In this document: positions 1 to 9,633 of the stretch, piece by piece
Numbering within the stretch: position 1 is the stretch's first letter
Layout: every line of letters begins with the position of its first letter
Assembly (NCBI GenBank): GCA_933228895.1
Contig: OW121852.1
Span: forward strand, 62,476,872-62,540,871
Source of the DNA: Platycnemis pennipes
Lineage: Eukaryota; Arthropoda; Insecta; Odonata; Platycnemididae
Direction: 5' to 3'
DNA: 64,000 nt
Notes under the pieces: model-generated
What the model saw: the letters and a program-made list of their open reading frames with translations, nothing else
What the model was told of the DNA's origin: nothing
Database searches by the model: none
Translations under genes and position numbers: made by a program

Positions 1-683
1 AAGGTGGTGTGATAGGTCCACTCCTGTTCCTCCTTTACATAAATGATATCAATAAGGTGGTAAAAAGTAAATTTAGTCTATTTGCCGAAGACGCAGTAGT
101 GTACAGAGAAATTCTATGCCCAAACGATAAAGAATATTTAAATATTGACCTACAAGCAATCAAAAATTGCTGTGGTAATGGCAGTTAGAATTAAATTTTT
201 AAAAATGTGTAGTAATGAATTTTTGGAAAAAGACTAGCTCTCCTCCCAGCACTTACAAAATCAGTAATAATGAATTAAAAAACGTGGAATCCATTAAATA
301 TCTTGGAATAAGACTGACACACGATCTTTCCTGGGGTAAACACATTCGTGAAATAATGGGTCAGGTGAATCGTAAACTGGGATTCGTCAAAAGAGTACTG
401 GGTAAATGTGACGATCATGTACGAGAAATCAGCTACCTTTCCCTAGTAAGACCTCATTTGGGATATGCTGCCAGTGTATGGGATCCTGCGAAATCGGTCT
501 AAATAATGAACTTGAACGTGTGCTTCGAAGATCGGCAAGATTTGTAAAGGGACGGTAGCGTAACCAATGTATTAAATAAATCAAAGTGGGAATCATTGTC
601 AGATCTCAGGTTGAAATTTAGACTTAATCTCTTAAACAGAGTCCAACACCATATTTTCAGTGATGATGTTAAAAATATATTCC
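1..683 (+). pseudogene. CR1-like LINE reverse transcriptase C-terminal fragment, broken
   Basis: Translated in pieces, this encodes the C-terminal part of a non-LTR retrotransposon reverse transcriptase. It starts at the window edge with GVIGPLLFLLYIND. It continues with the active-site block as FAEDAVVY, where the family has FADD, so a catalytic aspartate is replaced by glutamate. It goes on through VESIKYLGIRLTHDLSWGKH and LVRPHLGYAASVWDP. A stop near 190, a frameshift near 490 and another near 555 break the frame. The same protein is encoded in better condition at 3927-4815 on the other strand, which is how the frameshifts were recognised. The copy stops at about 683, before its 3' UTR, and abuts an inverted copy of the same kind of element. 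It is a dead LINE fragment; the clade name (CR1-like) is inferred from motif style and the 3' tail. Confidence 0.85.
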
Positions 684-689
684 TATTTA

Positions 690-1815
690 TAATGCTAAGT
701 GATTTCGTGTCCTCTTCGTTTGATATACCCCTGTACACCACCGCATCGTCTGCAAAAAGTCTAAGGTTACTACTAACTACGGTACCCAAATCGTTTATGT
801 ATAAAAGAAATAGAAGCGGACCTACTACGCTACCCTGGGGAACTCCCGATGTGACTTCGATTGTGTCCGACATGATACCATCTATGACAACCCTCTGCTC
901 TCGCCCACTTAAGAATTCTTTTACCCAACATACAACGTCTTTATTTATACCAAAACTCTCTAACTTCAAGATTAATTTGTCATGAGGAACTTTATCGAAA
1001 GCCTTTTTAAAATCTAAAAATATCGCATCAACTTCAGTACTGCTTTCGCCGTGGACTAAAATATCGTGTACGAATAAAGCTAATTGTGTCTTGCAAGATC
1101 TACCTTTCCGGAACCCATGCTGGCTGTTTATGAGTAATCCCTGACTATCCAAATGCCCCATGATCGAACTGACTACTATGTGCTCAAATATCTTACAAGA
1201 GATTGACGTGAGTGAAATGGGTCTGTAGTTACTAGGTTCTTCCCTATCACCGCTTTTAAATATAGGTGTAATGTTAGCTACTTTCCAATCCTTGGGTACT
1301 GTGCGGTTCTTTAGTGTTTTATTGAATATTATTTCCAGATAGGGGGCTATTTCAGAAGCTAATGTTTTATATACTCTGGAAGGAATCTGATCGGGACCTG
1401 TTGATTTGTTTTTACTTATGCTTTTTAACTGCTGCTCTATTCCGCGACATGAAATGTTTATTTCGGGCATTTGCTCACTGAAAGTGTTCGGCGGTGGTTC
1501 CACTGCGTTTTGTAACGATGAGTTGAATACACTTTGGAAGAAGGTGTTTAAAGTGTTGGCTTTTTCTACACTGCTGGTGACTCTGATTCCTTTATCATTT
1601 TTAAGTGTGTGCACTGTGGACTTATTTCCCTGAAGCTCTCTCACATATGACCAAAACGCTTTAGGATTGCTATCTAAATATTCTCCTAACATCTTACTCT
1701 TGAAATGTGATAACGCTTGCCGACATGATTTCCTTGCTAATGCTCTCGATTTTTTATAGTTTTGAACTAGCTCATTTTTTTCCTCCGCCGATATACCCCG
1801 TCTGGAATTTTTCAT
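690..1815 (-). pseudogene. CR1-like LINE reverse transcriptase domain (3'-truncated)
   Basis: This is an open frame of about 375 residues that belongs to the element, and it is the longest coding remnant in the window. The N-terminal linker (about residues 1-130) is followed by RT blocks: KNKSTGPDQIPSRVY (about 136-149), NYRPISLTS (about 197-205), GFRKGRS (about 234-240), DAIFLDFKKAFDKVPHDKL (about 263-281), SGVPQGSVVGPLLF (about 323-336) and the catalytic FADDAVVY (about 354-361). The enzyme would copy its own RNA at a nicked chromosomal site. After residue 380 the frame runs into antisense of the neighbouring plus-strand fragment, so the thumb and C-terminal part are missing. It belongs with the endonuclease part at 1842-2515, which is separated only by a frameshift. 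The first ATG here is not the real start, because homology (WYNAEVRKSLKRQ) continues upstream. Confidence 0.9.
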
Positions 1816-1841
1816 CTTAGCGTGGCATACCCTTTGTCGCT

Positions 1842-2515
1842 TTAGTGATTTCCTAACCTCCGCGTTATACCACCTTGGCTCTTATTATCACTAATATATT
1901 TACTTGGTATGTATTTATGAACAGCGTTACGGGTGACCTCAAGAAATTCTCTCCACGAATCCTCTGTATTTAATCCTTTGCTTTGTTCGCTGAATACATT
2001 AAACGCTTCCCTTAATTCCTCTTTCATACCGTCGTAATTTGCCTTGCCAAATAAGTATACCCTCCTCCTTGGTTTATAATGTCTTTCAACGCCTACAATA
2101 AATTTCGCAAGCACTATTTTATGGTCACTAATTCCTGTGTCTGTAACTGTATTTAGAACTCTCTCGGGTATATTTGTTGCTAATAAGTCTAGAATGTTGT
2201 TTCCCCTGGTCGGCTCTGTTACTAGCTGTTGTAAAGAATGTGTCGTAAAGGTGTTCAACAGTGATTCGCAATGTTCCTTATCCTTACCTCCTGTAATGAA
2301 ACTACACGTATTCCAGTCTATCGAGGGGAGATTGAAATCTCCGCCTACTATTATTCCTCTATCATTCTTCCCAGAAAGTAATGCACGTATCTCTGACTCT
2401 AGCTCTATTATAGAATTGACGTCTGCGTCCGGTGGCCTGTAATATGCACCTACATATATCTTTTTTGCGTTACTACTTTTACTTTTAACGGAACACCAAA
2501 TACTTTCTACATTTC
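1842..2515 (-). pseudogene. CR1-like LINE endonuclease (APE-type) C-terminal part
   Basis: This encodes the C-terminal half of an apurinic-type endonuclease domain. Motifs in order are VGAYYRPPDAD, IVGGDFNLPSIDW (the GDFN metal/substrate motif), ILDLLATN, and GISDHKIV (the SDH catalytic histidine motif). A spacer rich in basic residues then leads into the RT. In the family this domain nicks the target to prime reverse transcription. The part before GAYYRPP is absent, so the element is 5'-truncated at about 2515, as most CR1-type copies are. Near 1880 a single frameshift moves the protein from an early stop (after ITRRLGNH) to the frame reading PRWYNAEV, which continues into the RT at 1815. 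With that shift the segment 690-2515 is one co-linear EN-RT fragment. Confidence 0.85.
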
Positions 2516-2517
2516 AT

Positions 2518-2560
2518 CCACATTGTTGACCAATGATGATGATGATGAGGGTGGGAATCA
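2518..2560 (+). repeat. Short (ATG/TGA)n microsatellite
   Basis: A run of GATGATGATGATGA lies at about 2534-2548, next to the phrase TTGTTGACCA. RTE-like copies elsewhere in the window end in exactly this type of tract (for example 12395-12404), so it may be the last bases of an otherwise lost RTE 3' end. It marks the 5' boundary of the minus-strand LINE. Confidence 0.5.
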
Positions 2561-2564
2561 TATG

Positions 2565-2760
2565 AGAGCGTAAGTTAAAGTTCAGATTAAATCTATTACA
2601 GAAATATAAATCGGATAGCTTTACTGAATATGTTAGGCATATATTAAAAACACCAGCTAATTATGCTAGATTAAACCAGATAAATAAGATTAGAGAGGTA
2701 GATTGTCATACTGATAGCTTCAAAATGTCTTTCTTTCCTCGTACAATTACGCATATGAAC
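2565..2760 (+). pseudogene. CR1-like LINE RT C-terminal tail, fragment
   Basis: This matches the extreme C-terminus of the RT read at 3927-4815: KFRLNLLQKYKSDSFTEYVR, then HILKTPANYARLNQINKIRE, then VDCHTDSFKMSFFPRTI. It is a subfamily distinct from the 3927-4815 copy (SDSFTE against GNIFSDD) but shared with 3112-3540. No start or RT core is present. From 2770 to 3110 I see no recognisable element. Confidence 0.8.
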
Positions 2761-3111
2761 ACCTTGAATATATCCAATAGTATAAATACAAGTGTATTGC
2801 ATAGGTAGCTGCATATAATGTTGAGCCTGAAAACTTGTTTCATAATAGTGAATGCTGCATGTGAAGCATACGGAGAACCTGGCAGAACAATGTTTTGGTC
2901 GCTCAACGGTCACTTTCACTTCCCCCCTACCCACCCATTCCGTTGAATTTCAAACCTGTCTTAATTGCTTCATGCCCAAAGGTTAGACTACGAGGGTAGG
3001 CGAGGGAGAATTCTAAGAAAAAAGGATTTGAAAAAGATGAGGGAGAATTCAACGATATTTTTACGCTGTTATCTGGGAAAAAGGACTGGTAATCGAGGAA
3101 GTAAGTGATCC

Positions 3112-3540
3112 TTGTGCGACCAGAACTTGGAAAGAGTACTTGGAAAATGTAATGAGAAGACAAAAGAGCAATGTTACTTTTCTCTAGTTAGTATTGAGTA
3201 TGCAGCCAGTGTCTGGGATCCGAATGAATTAGGTTTGATCAGAGAACTAGACAGTGTGCAGCGTAGAGCAGCTAGGTTCGTTAAAAGGTGTTACGATACG
3301 TTAAGTAGTGTTTCAGAAATAATTAAAGAATTAGGTATAGAATCATTATCAGAGCAGGGTTACGAAGTTAAAGTACAGATTAAATCTCATACATAAATTT
3401 AAATCGGATAGCTTTACTGAAGATGTTAGGCATATGTTAAAAACACCAGTGTATTATGCTAGATTCGACCAGATAAATCAGATTAGAGAGATAGATAGTC
3501 GTACGGATAGATTGAAAACGTCATTTTCCCCCATAATATA
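3112..3540 (+). pseudogene. CR1-like LINE RT C-terminal fragment
   Basis: An open stretch starts with NLERVLGKCNEKTKEQCYFS, continues with IEYAASVWDPNELGLIRELD and VQRRAARFVKRCYD, then shifts frame near 3380 into KFKSDSFTEDVRHMLKTPVY and REIDSRTDRLKTSFSP. These are the same blocks in the same order as the C-terminus of the minus-strand copy at 3927-4815. A deletion has removed residues around the LVRPHLEYAAS block (the copy reads LVSIEYAAS). The 5' part with the FADD motif is absent. After the stop near 3540 about 150 bp of unique-looking DNA precede the inverted 3' end at 3693. Confidence 0.82.
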
Positions 3541-3692
3541 AAAGAACAGTATAGGCAGCATAGCAAAGGGATAGGTAGGGGAAATATTTTATAGTTTGTG
3601 GTGCATGATGCATGTAATAACAACCAATCCCTTATTACTATGTAGATACAAACAGTCTTGTTGCCTGAGAATCTATAGTTGCATGTTTGCAT

Positions 3693-3926
3693 GTTTATCT
3701 ACATCTACATCTACATAATACCCTGCAAGCCACCACAAGGGTGTGTGGCAGGGGGTGATTGCTCACCAAACATGCACTACATATCATGCATACAAAATGA
3801 ATAGTATTAATATAGTAGTCAGAACTACACTATTTAAAAAAGATAGAAATTGCAAAGAAAACATGCAAAAACATTCTGTTAGTAGGGTTAGCTTTAAGTA
3901 CTCATACCAACATGCAGCTACCAATG
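3693..3926 (-). mobile_element. CR1-like LINE 3' UTR with TGTAGA hexamer tail
   Basis: On the minus strand the LINE ORF at 3927-4815 is followed by about 230 bp of 3' UTR. The UTR ends in a compact GC-rich block (CCCTGCCACACACCCTTG then GGTGGCTTGCAGGG) and a tail of TATTATGTAGATGTAGATG. This ties the many orphan 3' ends listed below to this LINE family. The block can fold on itself because CCCTGC pairs with GCAGGG. Confidence 0.88.
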
Positions 3927-4815
3927 CTATTCATTGCTACTCTCCGATAGGACATATTTACCGCTATTCGCATCTCTAATTGTGCGAGGGAAAAAGGACA
4001 TTTTGAATCGGTCAGTTCGGCAATCAATTTCTCTAACTTTATGATTATGGTCCAGTCTGCCATAGTAAGTTGGGGTTCGTAAAATATTTTTAACATCATC
4101 ACTGAAAATATTACCTTGGAATTTGTGGAAGAGATTAAGTCTAAATTTCAACCTGCGATCTGACAATGATTCCCATTTCAATTCATTTAATAGACTGGTT
4201 ACGCTAATATAATTATCGTATCGTCCCTTTACAAATCTTGCCGATCTTCGCTGCACACGTTCAAGTTCATTACTTAGACCGATTTCGTAGGGATCCCATA
4301 CACTGGCAGCATATTCCAAATGAGGTCTAACAAGGGAAAAGTAGCTGATTTCTCGTACATGATCGTCACATTTACCCAATACTCTTTTAATGAAACCCAG
4401 TTTGCGATTCGCTTGACCCATTATTTCACGAATGTGTTTACCCCAGGAAAGATCATTTGTCAGTCTTATTCCAAGATATTTAATGGATTCCACGTTTGTT
4501 AATTCCTTATTACTTATTTTGTAAGTGGTAGGAGGAGAGCTATTCTTTTTCCAAAAGTTCATTACAAGACATTTTTTAAAGTTTAATTCTAACTGCCATG
4601 TATCACACCAAGTTTCAATTGCTTGTAGGTCAATATTTAAATATTCTTTATCGTTTGGGCATAGAATTTCCCTGTACACTACTGCGTCATCGGCAAATAG
4701 ACGAAGCTTACTTTTTACCATCTTTTGGATATCATTAATGTACAAAAGGAATAGGAGTGGACCTATCACACTACCTAGTGGGACACCCGAAGTGACTTTA
4801 ATTGCCGGTGAGGAA
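3927..4815 (-). pseudogene. CR1-like LINE reverse transcriptase C-terminal half (5'-truncated, frame open)
   Basis: This is a continuous reading frame of about 296 element-derived residues. It begins inside the RT at IKVTSGVPLGSVIGPLLF, carries the intact catalytic FADDAVVY, then VESIKYLGIRLTNDLSW, VRPHLEYAASVWDP, VQRRSARFVKGRYD, LKFRLNLFHKFQGNIFSDDV, and ends near SFFPRTIRDANSGKY. The frame has no internal stop, so this is a younger insertion than the copies around it. The first residues of the open frame (4816-4850) come from the adjoining inverted 3' end and are not part of the protein. It lacks the endonuclease and the N-terminal RT blocks, so it cannot act alone. It served as the reference for recognising the other CR1-like fragments here. 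Confidence 0.9.
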
Positions 4816-4827
4816 ATAGCGAATGCT

Positions 4828-4892
4828 TGGTGATATTCACCCCTTGCCACACACCCTCAAGGTGGCTTGCAGGGTATCGTGTGAATGTAGAT
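4828..4892 (+). mobile_element. CR1-like LINE 3' end, plus orientation
   Basis: ATTCACCCCTTGCCACACAC, then CCTCAAGGTGGCTTGCAGGG and a GTGAATGTAGATGTGG tail. It matches the 3' end at 3693-3770 in the opposite orientation. No RT lies upstream because the minus-strand ORF fragment begins directly to the left. Confidence 0.85.
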
Positions 4893-4952
4893 GTGGAGAT
4901 CTGTATAATACCCTTCAGGCCACTTCAAGGGCGTGTGACAGGGGGTTTAACA
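4893..4952 (-). mobile_element. CR1-like LINE 3' end, minus orientation, tail-to-tail with its neighbour
   Basis: ATAATACCCTTCAGGCCAC then TTCAAGGGCGTGTGACAGGG on the plus strand is the reverse complement of the family 3' end. It faces 4828-4892, with the two TGTAGA-like tails meeting at about 4893. It breaks off about 60 bp in. From 4960 to 5390 nothing was recognised. Confidence 0.8.
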
Positions 4953-5390
4953 TCAGCAGGGTCTTCGTGACTTTAAAAAATTTCTTGAACTCCGCTCCTG
5001 ATCACCAACGAATACCTGGAGTTTAGAAAATCACTTCGTAGTGACCCAGTTAGGTGTTGCAATAAATGCATGCATAGCACATAGAACATGTAATACATCT
5101 TTATTTACACGTTTTTGTATAATACTATGATGTGACCGTAATGCCTGTCTTTGCGCTCCTGTGACTTTCGATTAGCTGCAGTAATTTGATAATAATGTGG
5201 TAAGTACTAATTAATAATAAATAACACATGGAGATGCCACTTACAAGTAGCTTTTTAACCATTTTAGACACGATCAGATGGCGGAATGAAGAAGGCACCC
5301 ATTCGCTTCGATAGCGGATATGTTTAGGAAGTATTTAAGAAGTGTAGCTGTAAATTTGTTTTGTAGCTGACCCAACCCAACCAACTAATG

Positions 5391-5652
5391 CTCCAAATCA
5401 GGTGCGGCGTGGCCAGAGCAGGAAGGCGGAGATTCCCGCCCGGGCCCTTTTACGTCTAAAATAAAACGTTTATCGCAGCGAAAGTTTTTATGTCGTTTAT
5501 ATATTATTTGCAAACCTTTTGCCATTAACGACCCGAAACGCGTTTTCACGCACAATTTTATTCAGAAGCGATGGGGGGGTCACCAAAACCGGGCCCCTCT
5601 GGACATGTAGCGGCACGGGCCCCTGAGCGCCCACGCCGCCCCTGCTCCAAAT
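5391..5652. mobile_element. Non-autonomous hAT-type DNA element with 8-bp target duplication
   Basis: The 246-bp element (5399-5644) starts CAGGTGCGGCGTGGCC and ends with the reverse complement of CAGGGGCGGCGTGGGC (14 of 16 bases agree). It is flanked by a perfect 8-bp direct repeat, CTCCAAAT (5391-5398 and 5645-5652). Terminal CAGG and an 8-bp duplication are hallmarks of the hAT superfamily. It has no transposase, so it would depend on one supplied elsewhere. Both ends are GC-rich and the middle is AT-rich. Confidence 0.85.
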
Positions 5653-5654
5653 AC

Positions 5655-5735
5655 CATGGAGGGTACATCTACATGTACGTAATACCCTGTAAGTCACCGC
5701 GAGGGTAAATGGCAGGATAGTGCGTATTTGGTGAA
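5655..5735 (-). mobile_element. CR1-like LINE 3' end fragment
   Basis: ACATCTACATGTACGTAATACC then a diverged GTAAGTCACCGCGAGGG and ATGGCAGGATAGTG give the family 3' end in minus orientation. It abuts the right flank of the hAT-type element. Confidence 0.75.
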
Positions 5736-5876
5736 GCGGAGGTTTTGAAAGGCACAATTCGGTCTATTTGTCCACGCAATATTTAGAAGCAACCCTAATT
5801 ACTAGTAGAGTACTTACTAGTAGAGACGCAGAGACGTTAGCTCGCATAGTAAGGGTGCATTCACAATAGGGAGTTT

Positions 5877-6279
5877 AAATTTTATCGCACAACGTCGTTC
5901 AAAAAACCTACTTAATCGTCTCTTCGCGTACTATACGATAAACATCATAAATGTGGGTAAAAGTTTTAAACTTTTTCATTGCATATTTAACTGCAAACGG
6001 TCAACTTCTGAGGCTGGGTTTCCCGCGGCGATGGTCGTCCTCACGTATCCCTGTGCCTCCTCCCTATTCCTCCGGCGATCTGCAGGGTTGCCAAATTGCT
6101 ATAAGAAAAATCTTACTTTTATCAATAATCATTAAATTTTATCGCACAATGCCGTTCAAAAAACCTACTTAGTCGTATCTTCGCCGGCTATGCGATAAAC
6201 ATGATACTTTCGGGTTAAAGTTATAAACTTTTAAATTGCATATTTAACTGCAAATGGTCAACTTCAGTGGTTGGGCCTC
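5877..6279. repeat. Direct duplication of a ~145-bp unit (copies 5877-6022 and 6134-6279)
   Basis: Both copies begin AAATTTTATCGCACAA, share GTTCAAAAAACCTACTTA, then a CGATAAACAT motif, TTGCATATTTAACTGCAAA and GGTCAACTTC, and end in GGG-TTTCC or GGGCCTCC. They differ at roughly one base in seven. A 111-bp unlike spacer separates them, so the period is about 257 bp. The units have no protein match. Each contains TTTATCG near its start and CGATAAA about 60 bp later, a short inverted pair. Confidence 0.8.
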
Positions 6280-6565
6280 CTGCAGTGAGGGTTGGGTCCA
6301 TACGAGCCTCGAACTCGAGGAAGGGTCTTGGATTAGCTGCTTCGAGAGGTAATGAGGGTCTGACCGTCGGTCCTCCCCACGAGAGCGACTTTAACCCAAG
6401 TTTACAATTAGATATTTCTATGTCGGCATAAAGACTTTTAACTGATCCAACCATTGGCACTTTTAAGCATGCTTGCTCTGCTCTTATGTTTTTTTCAAAT
6501 TTTTTATACTTTGATTAAAATGTAGTCACTAATCCTCGTTAAGCGAGGAAGTTAGTGAATAAATG

Positions 6566-6648
6566 GTGAGTATTCACCCCCTGCCACACACCTTTATGAT
6601 GGGTTGCTGGGTATTGTGTGTGTGTAGACGTAGGTAGATATCTTTAGC
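6566..6648 (+). mobile_element. CR1-like LINE 3' end
   Basis: ATTCACCCCCTGCCACACAC, then GGGTTGCTGGGTATTGTGTG and a GTGTAGACGTAGGTAGAT tail. Plus orientation, without coding sequence upstream. Confidence 0.85.
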
Positions 6649-6649
6649 C

Positions 6650-8639
6650 AATCTAACCGTGACCGGCAGAACGCTAACGGCTAATAATAGTTGCGCTGTT
6701 CCTAATATTCTTCGAAGTAAATTCGCTTGCTTTTAATATCGCTATGCCTCCCTTTCCCTCTCGGGCATTTCGCCGAGAGGATTTGAGCTGGAGCCGATGA
6801 GTGAAGGGCAACGGAGGAGCAACAGGTTGCCCGCCCATAGCAACGTCCCCGCAGAGACCCGACCGATGCAATCCTACTCCTCATCCTCTTCCAGGACCGA
6901 AATCTCCGTCACCTCCCCCCCCCCCCTCACCCTCATACTACGAGTTTCATTGGAGTTCCTCATTACGGATTGTGAAAACATATTTATCACCGAGCGCATA
7001 CTATTTTTCTCCAAATCATCATCTTTAGCACCCCATACTTCCCACCTTCCCTCATTCCACCACAACATTCTTTTCTCTTGTGTCATTTTTTTCGTGCGGC
7101 ATTTATTCCGCGTTTGCACATTTTTTAAACTATACTTCATCCACCATCCTTCTGGCTTCCTCAGGTCTGCTGAAATTTTGTTAAATATCGTCTCACGTCT
7201 TATAAGAGACCTCTACTTGGTTGTCCAATTTAAAAAAAATCCTTTTCAAATTGTTGTTCATGTTAAAAATGTCTTCTAGTCGAATGTTAAAAGGTTTTTT
7301 GCTCTTACTATTGCCTCCTTTATCAAAACAGAGATAACTAAATAAAATAGAGACAAATTTTTCTGTTTGATCACAATTATGAATCTGAATTAAGAAAGCT
7401 TGAGGTAAAAAATACTTTCTTTTATGACAAAGGCATTTGTGATTTAAGTTGCTTAACCTTTTATATATTGCCGCATAATCAGTATCTCAGTATTTTTGTT
7501 CATTACTGAAGATATGTTTTGGAGGTATGTATCATTTATCCGCAAGTACCATGTGCTTCTACGGAGTACCCAATTTGAGGGTTTGAAGCAGACAGTGATT
7601 GATCACCAAGCACCAGAACCTTCCCACATCAAAAGGAATATAATATCTACAATAAGGCTGAGTGAGGAGTGTGAAGAATTCGAAAGGAAAAGCGTGAAGT
7701 GTGGATCCTTGCTTTAGATATCATATTGAACCGATAGGACCTTAAGGAGTTGATTTCGGGTTATGTTTCTTGTTACTCCGAGGCATTATCTTGTTGATCA
7801 ACTCTTCCCAAAGTGTTTATACCCCTATTTACTGAGCCAGTTTGCTTCACGATGTACCTTGATCTTCTAAATAAAGGCTCTGGTTGGTGTACCATCATTT
7901 AAAGTTTTTTTTCTTTTATTTGCCCTCTCGGAGGAGTGAAAGTCTTTTCGCTTTCATGGGCCTTCGTGTTCCTGATGGCAAAGGCGTTGTTTCCTTTGCA
8001 GCACCCAGAGGGAGTTGGCTAGCAAATCTCTTCTCCCCCAACCTTCCACTTCTATGTGTGACGCAACCGGATACTGCGTGATAGTACATTCCTCCAAGCG
8101 TCGCGTCCCGTAATCACGTGGGACATTTGTGAACGAGACTTACGCGCCTCGTTGCCGTCATTTTTTTTTTTTAATACCTTCACCCCACTTCATTCCCAAT
8201 CTTCGCGTATCTGACCTGCGTTAATTTGATGGCGCTAGTAATTACGGACTCCTACAACTACAAGTTGGACTTTGAAATTGTGTCTACGTTCTCCGCTACC
8301 ACAGCGCACATATATTGCCAAACATGCATCTCTTCTGTAGCTTGGCACGCCCATTGTTTCTTCATATCCACGCACATTTTCATCCTCATCCTTCCCAGCT
8401 CACTTAATTCAATCCAATCCATCGCGGTGTAAACTTTAACTCATAACTGCATGAATCGAACTCCAACTCTGCATTCCAGGTTCTTTTTGTAGTGATATTC
8501 AGGTTACCTTTATTTGTGAACTCTTTTCGTCCTATTCACTCTCCTCATATTTCAAAAGGTTTCCGTCGGAGGTGTTATCAACTAAATGATTTATTTATTG
8601 TCCGGAGACATGCGGAAAAACTTCCAATAAATTAATAAT
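6650..8639. other. No recognised gene or element
   Basis: A GC-richer patch with a poly-C run (about 6917-6926) lies at 6740-6930. Several overlapping frames of 60-160 codons are open on both strands here, but none has a recognisable motif and the two strands are equally open, which argues against coding. 7280-8640 is plain AT-rich sequence with a poly-T run at 8160-8172. Confidence 0.5.
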
Positions 8640-8800
8640 AATATGACCTCTTCCGGCATATCCTGGAACTTATAATGGTGTGATGAAGATTGGTAGTCGA
8701 GAGAAATATGAAGACCGGGAGGAATGGCAGAAAGACCTCCGATGAAATGTTTGGAGCAAGTAGAGAGGGATGATAAAGAAAAGGCTAATTTATTTATTCA
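8640..8800 (+). pseudogene. RTE-like LINE C-terminal fragment, degenerate
   Basis: Read across frames it gives HILE, then GVMK and VVER, then in one frame RPPMKCLEQVERDDKEKAN. This matches the C-terminal block of the RTE-like LINE read at 9649-9990 (G.PRARYMEQVIKDEKEKN). It is followed by about 500 bp without recognised features. Confidence 0.6.
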
Positions 8801-9344
8801 TAGTGTATAATGTAAACCCAACATATACATAATTATAGGGTGAAAAATCCAAAAATATAAGTGCAAAAATAAGGATTATACTAGCAACAACCACAAAAAT
8901 AATAACAAGCAAAATAATAAGTGACGAAAACACCAAATAAACTTGTCACAGCCACAAGTAAGTAGCTTAACTTCCTTAGTCATTCCAAGTCACTTCATAG
9001 TCAGATTCTTTGCTTTTTTAAAAAAGTTCTTTCCTTGTATTTAATGTATTAATGTACAAATGAAGATATTAGCCGATAGAGGGGAGGACTTGACTTGAGG
9101 GATGACTCTGAACAATGATGAAGGCATTAAGTTTTTCTTTCGGAAGAATCATTTTTTAATTAAATCCTTACTTCAATCTTTGATATTATTGCCATCCGGG
9201 CTGTTTACGTCTGGAATTTAGAAAGGTGGATCGCCTATGACTCAGACTAAAACTTTCGTATTTGTTGGCCTTGAAGATGAATAACTGTTCCATACTTAAT
9301 TTAACTAACAATAAGTCTAAATGTATTTATATCGTAATTGGCGA

Positions 9345-9575
9345 ACACATCCTCCCCAAATATAATGGAAGGAGTGGTAAAGTAGAAATTTTAGGATGAG
9401 GAGTGGAGAGAAACCCGGTTTTTGCATTTGTCTGCTTTTGAGGAAATATTTCAAGAAGCCCACAGTTAAACGTCAGGTCTGACGGACGGAGTACTGAATA
9501 CATTTGGTGTGCTCTTCTGGCAGGATCTAAGCTAGGATTTCATTGAAATATTTGTAGGGCTCCAATCTATTCTTG
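9345..9575 (-). mobile_element. tRNA-derived SINE (family A), body fragment
   Basis: On the minus strand it reads TTCAGTACTCCGTCCGTCAG, then GACGTTTAACTGTGG, then CCGGGTTTCTCTCCACTCCT. This central block recurs in at least ten other copies here. The tRNA-like head is not recognisable in this copy. Confidence 0.75.
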
Positions 9576-9633
9576 GGGGTGGGATGCTAGTACTTCACGA
9601 GAAATTCCACCCTTTGGAAGCCGATCCGTTACT

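Noticed and set aside
6797..7279. 160-codon plus-strand open frame
   Set aside because: No motif, low-complexity Ser/Pro/Phe composition, and the opposite strand is open over the same bases; no splice or promoter support.
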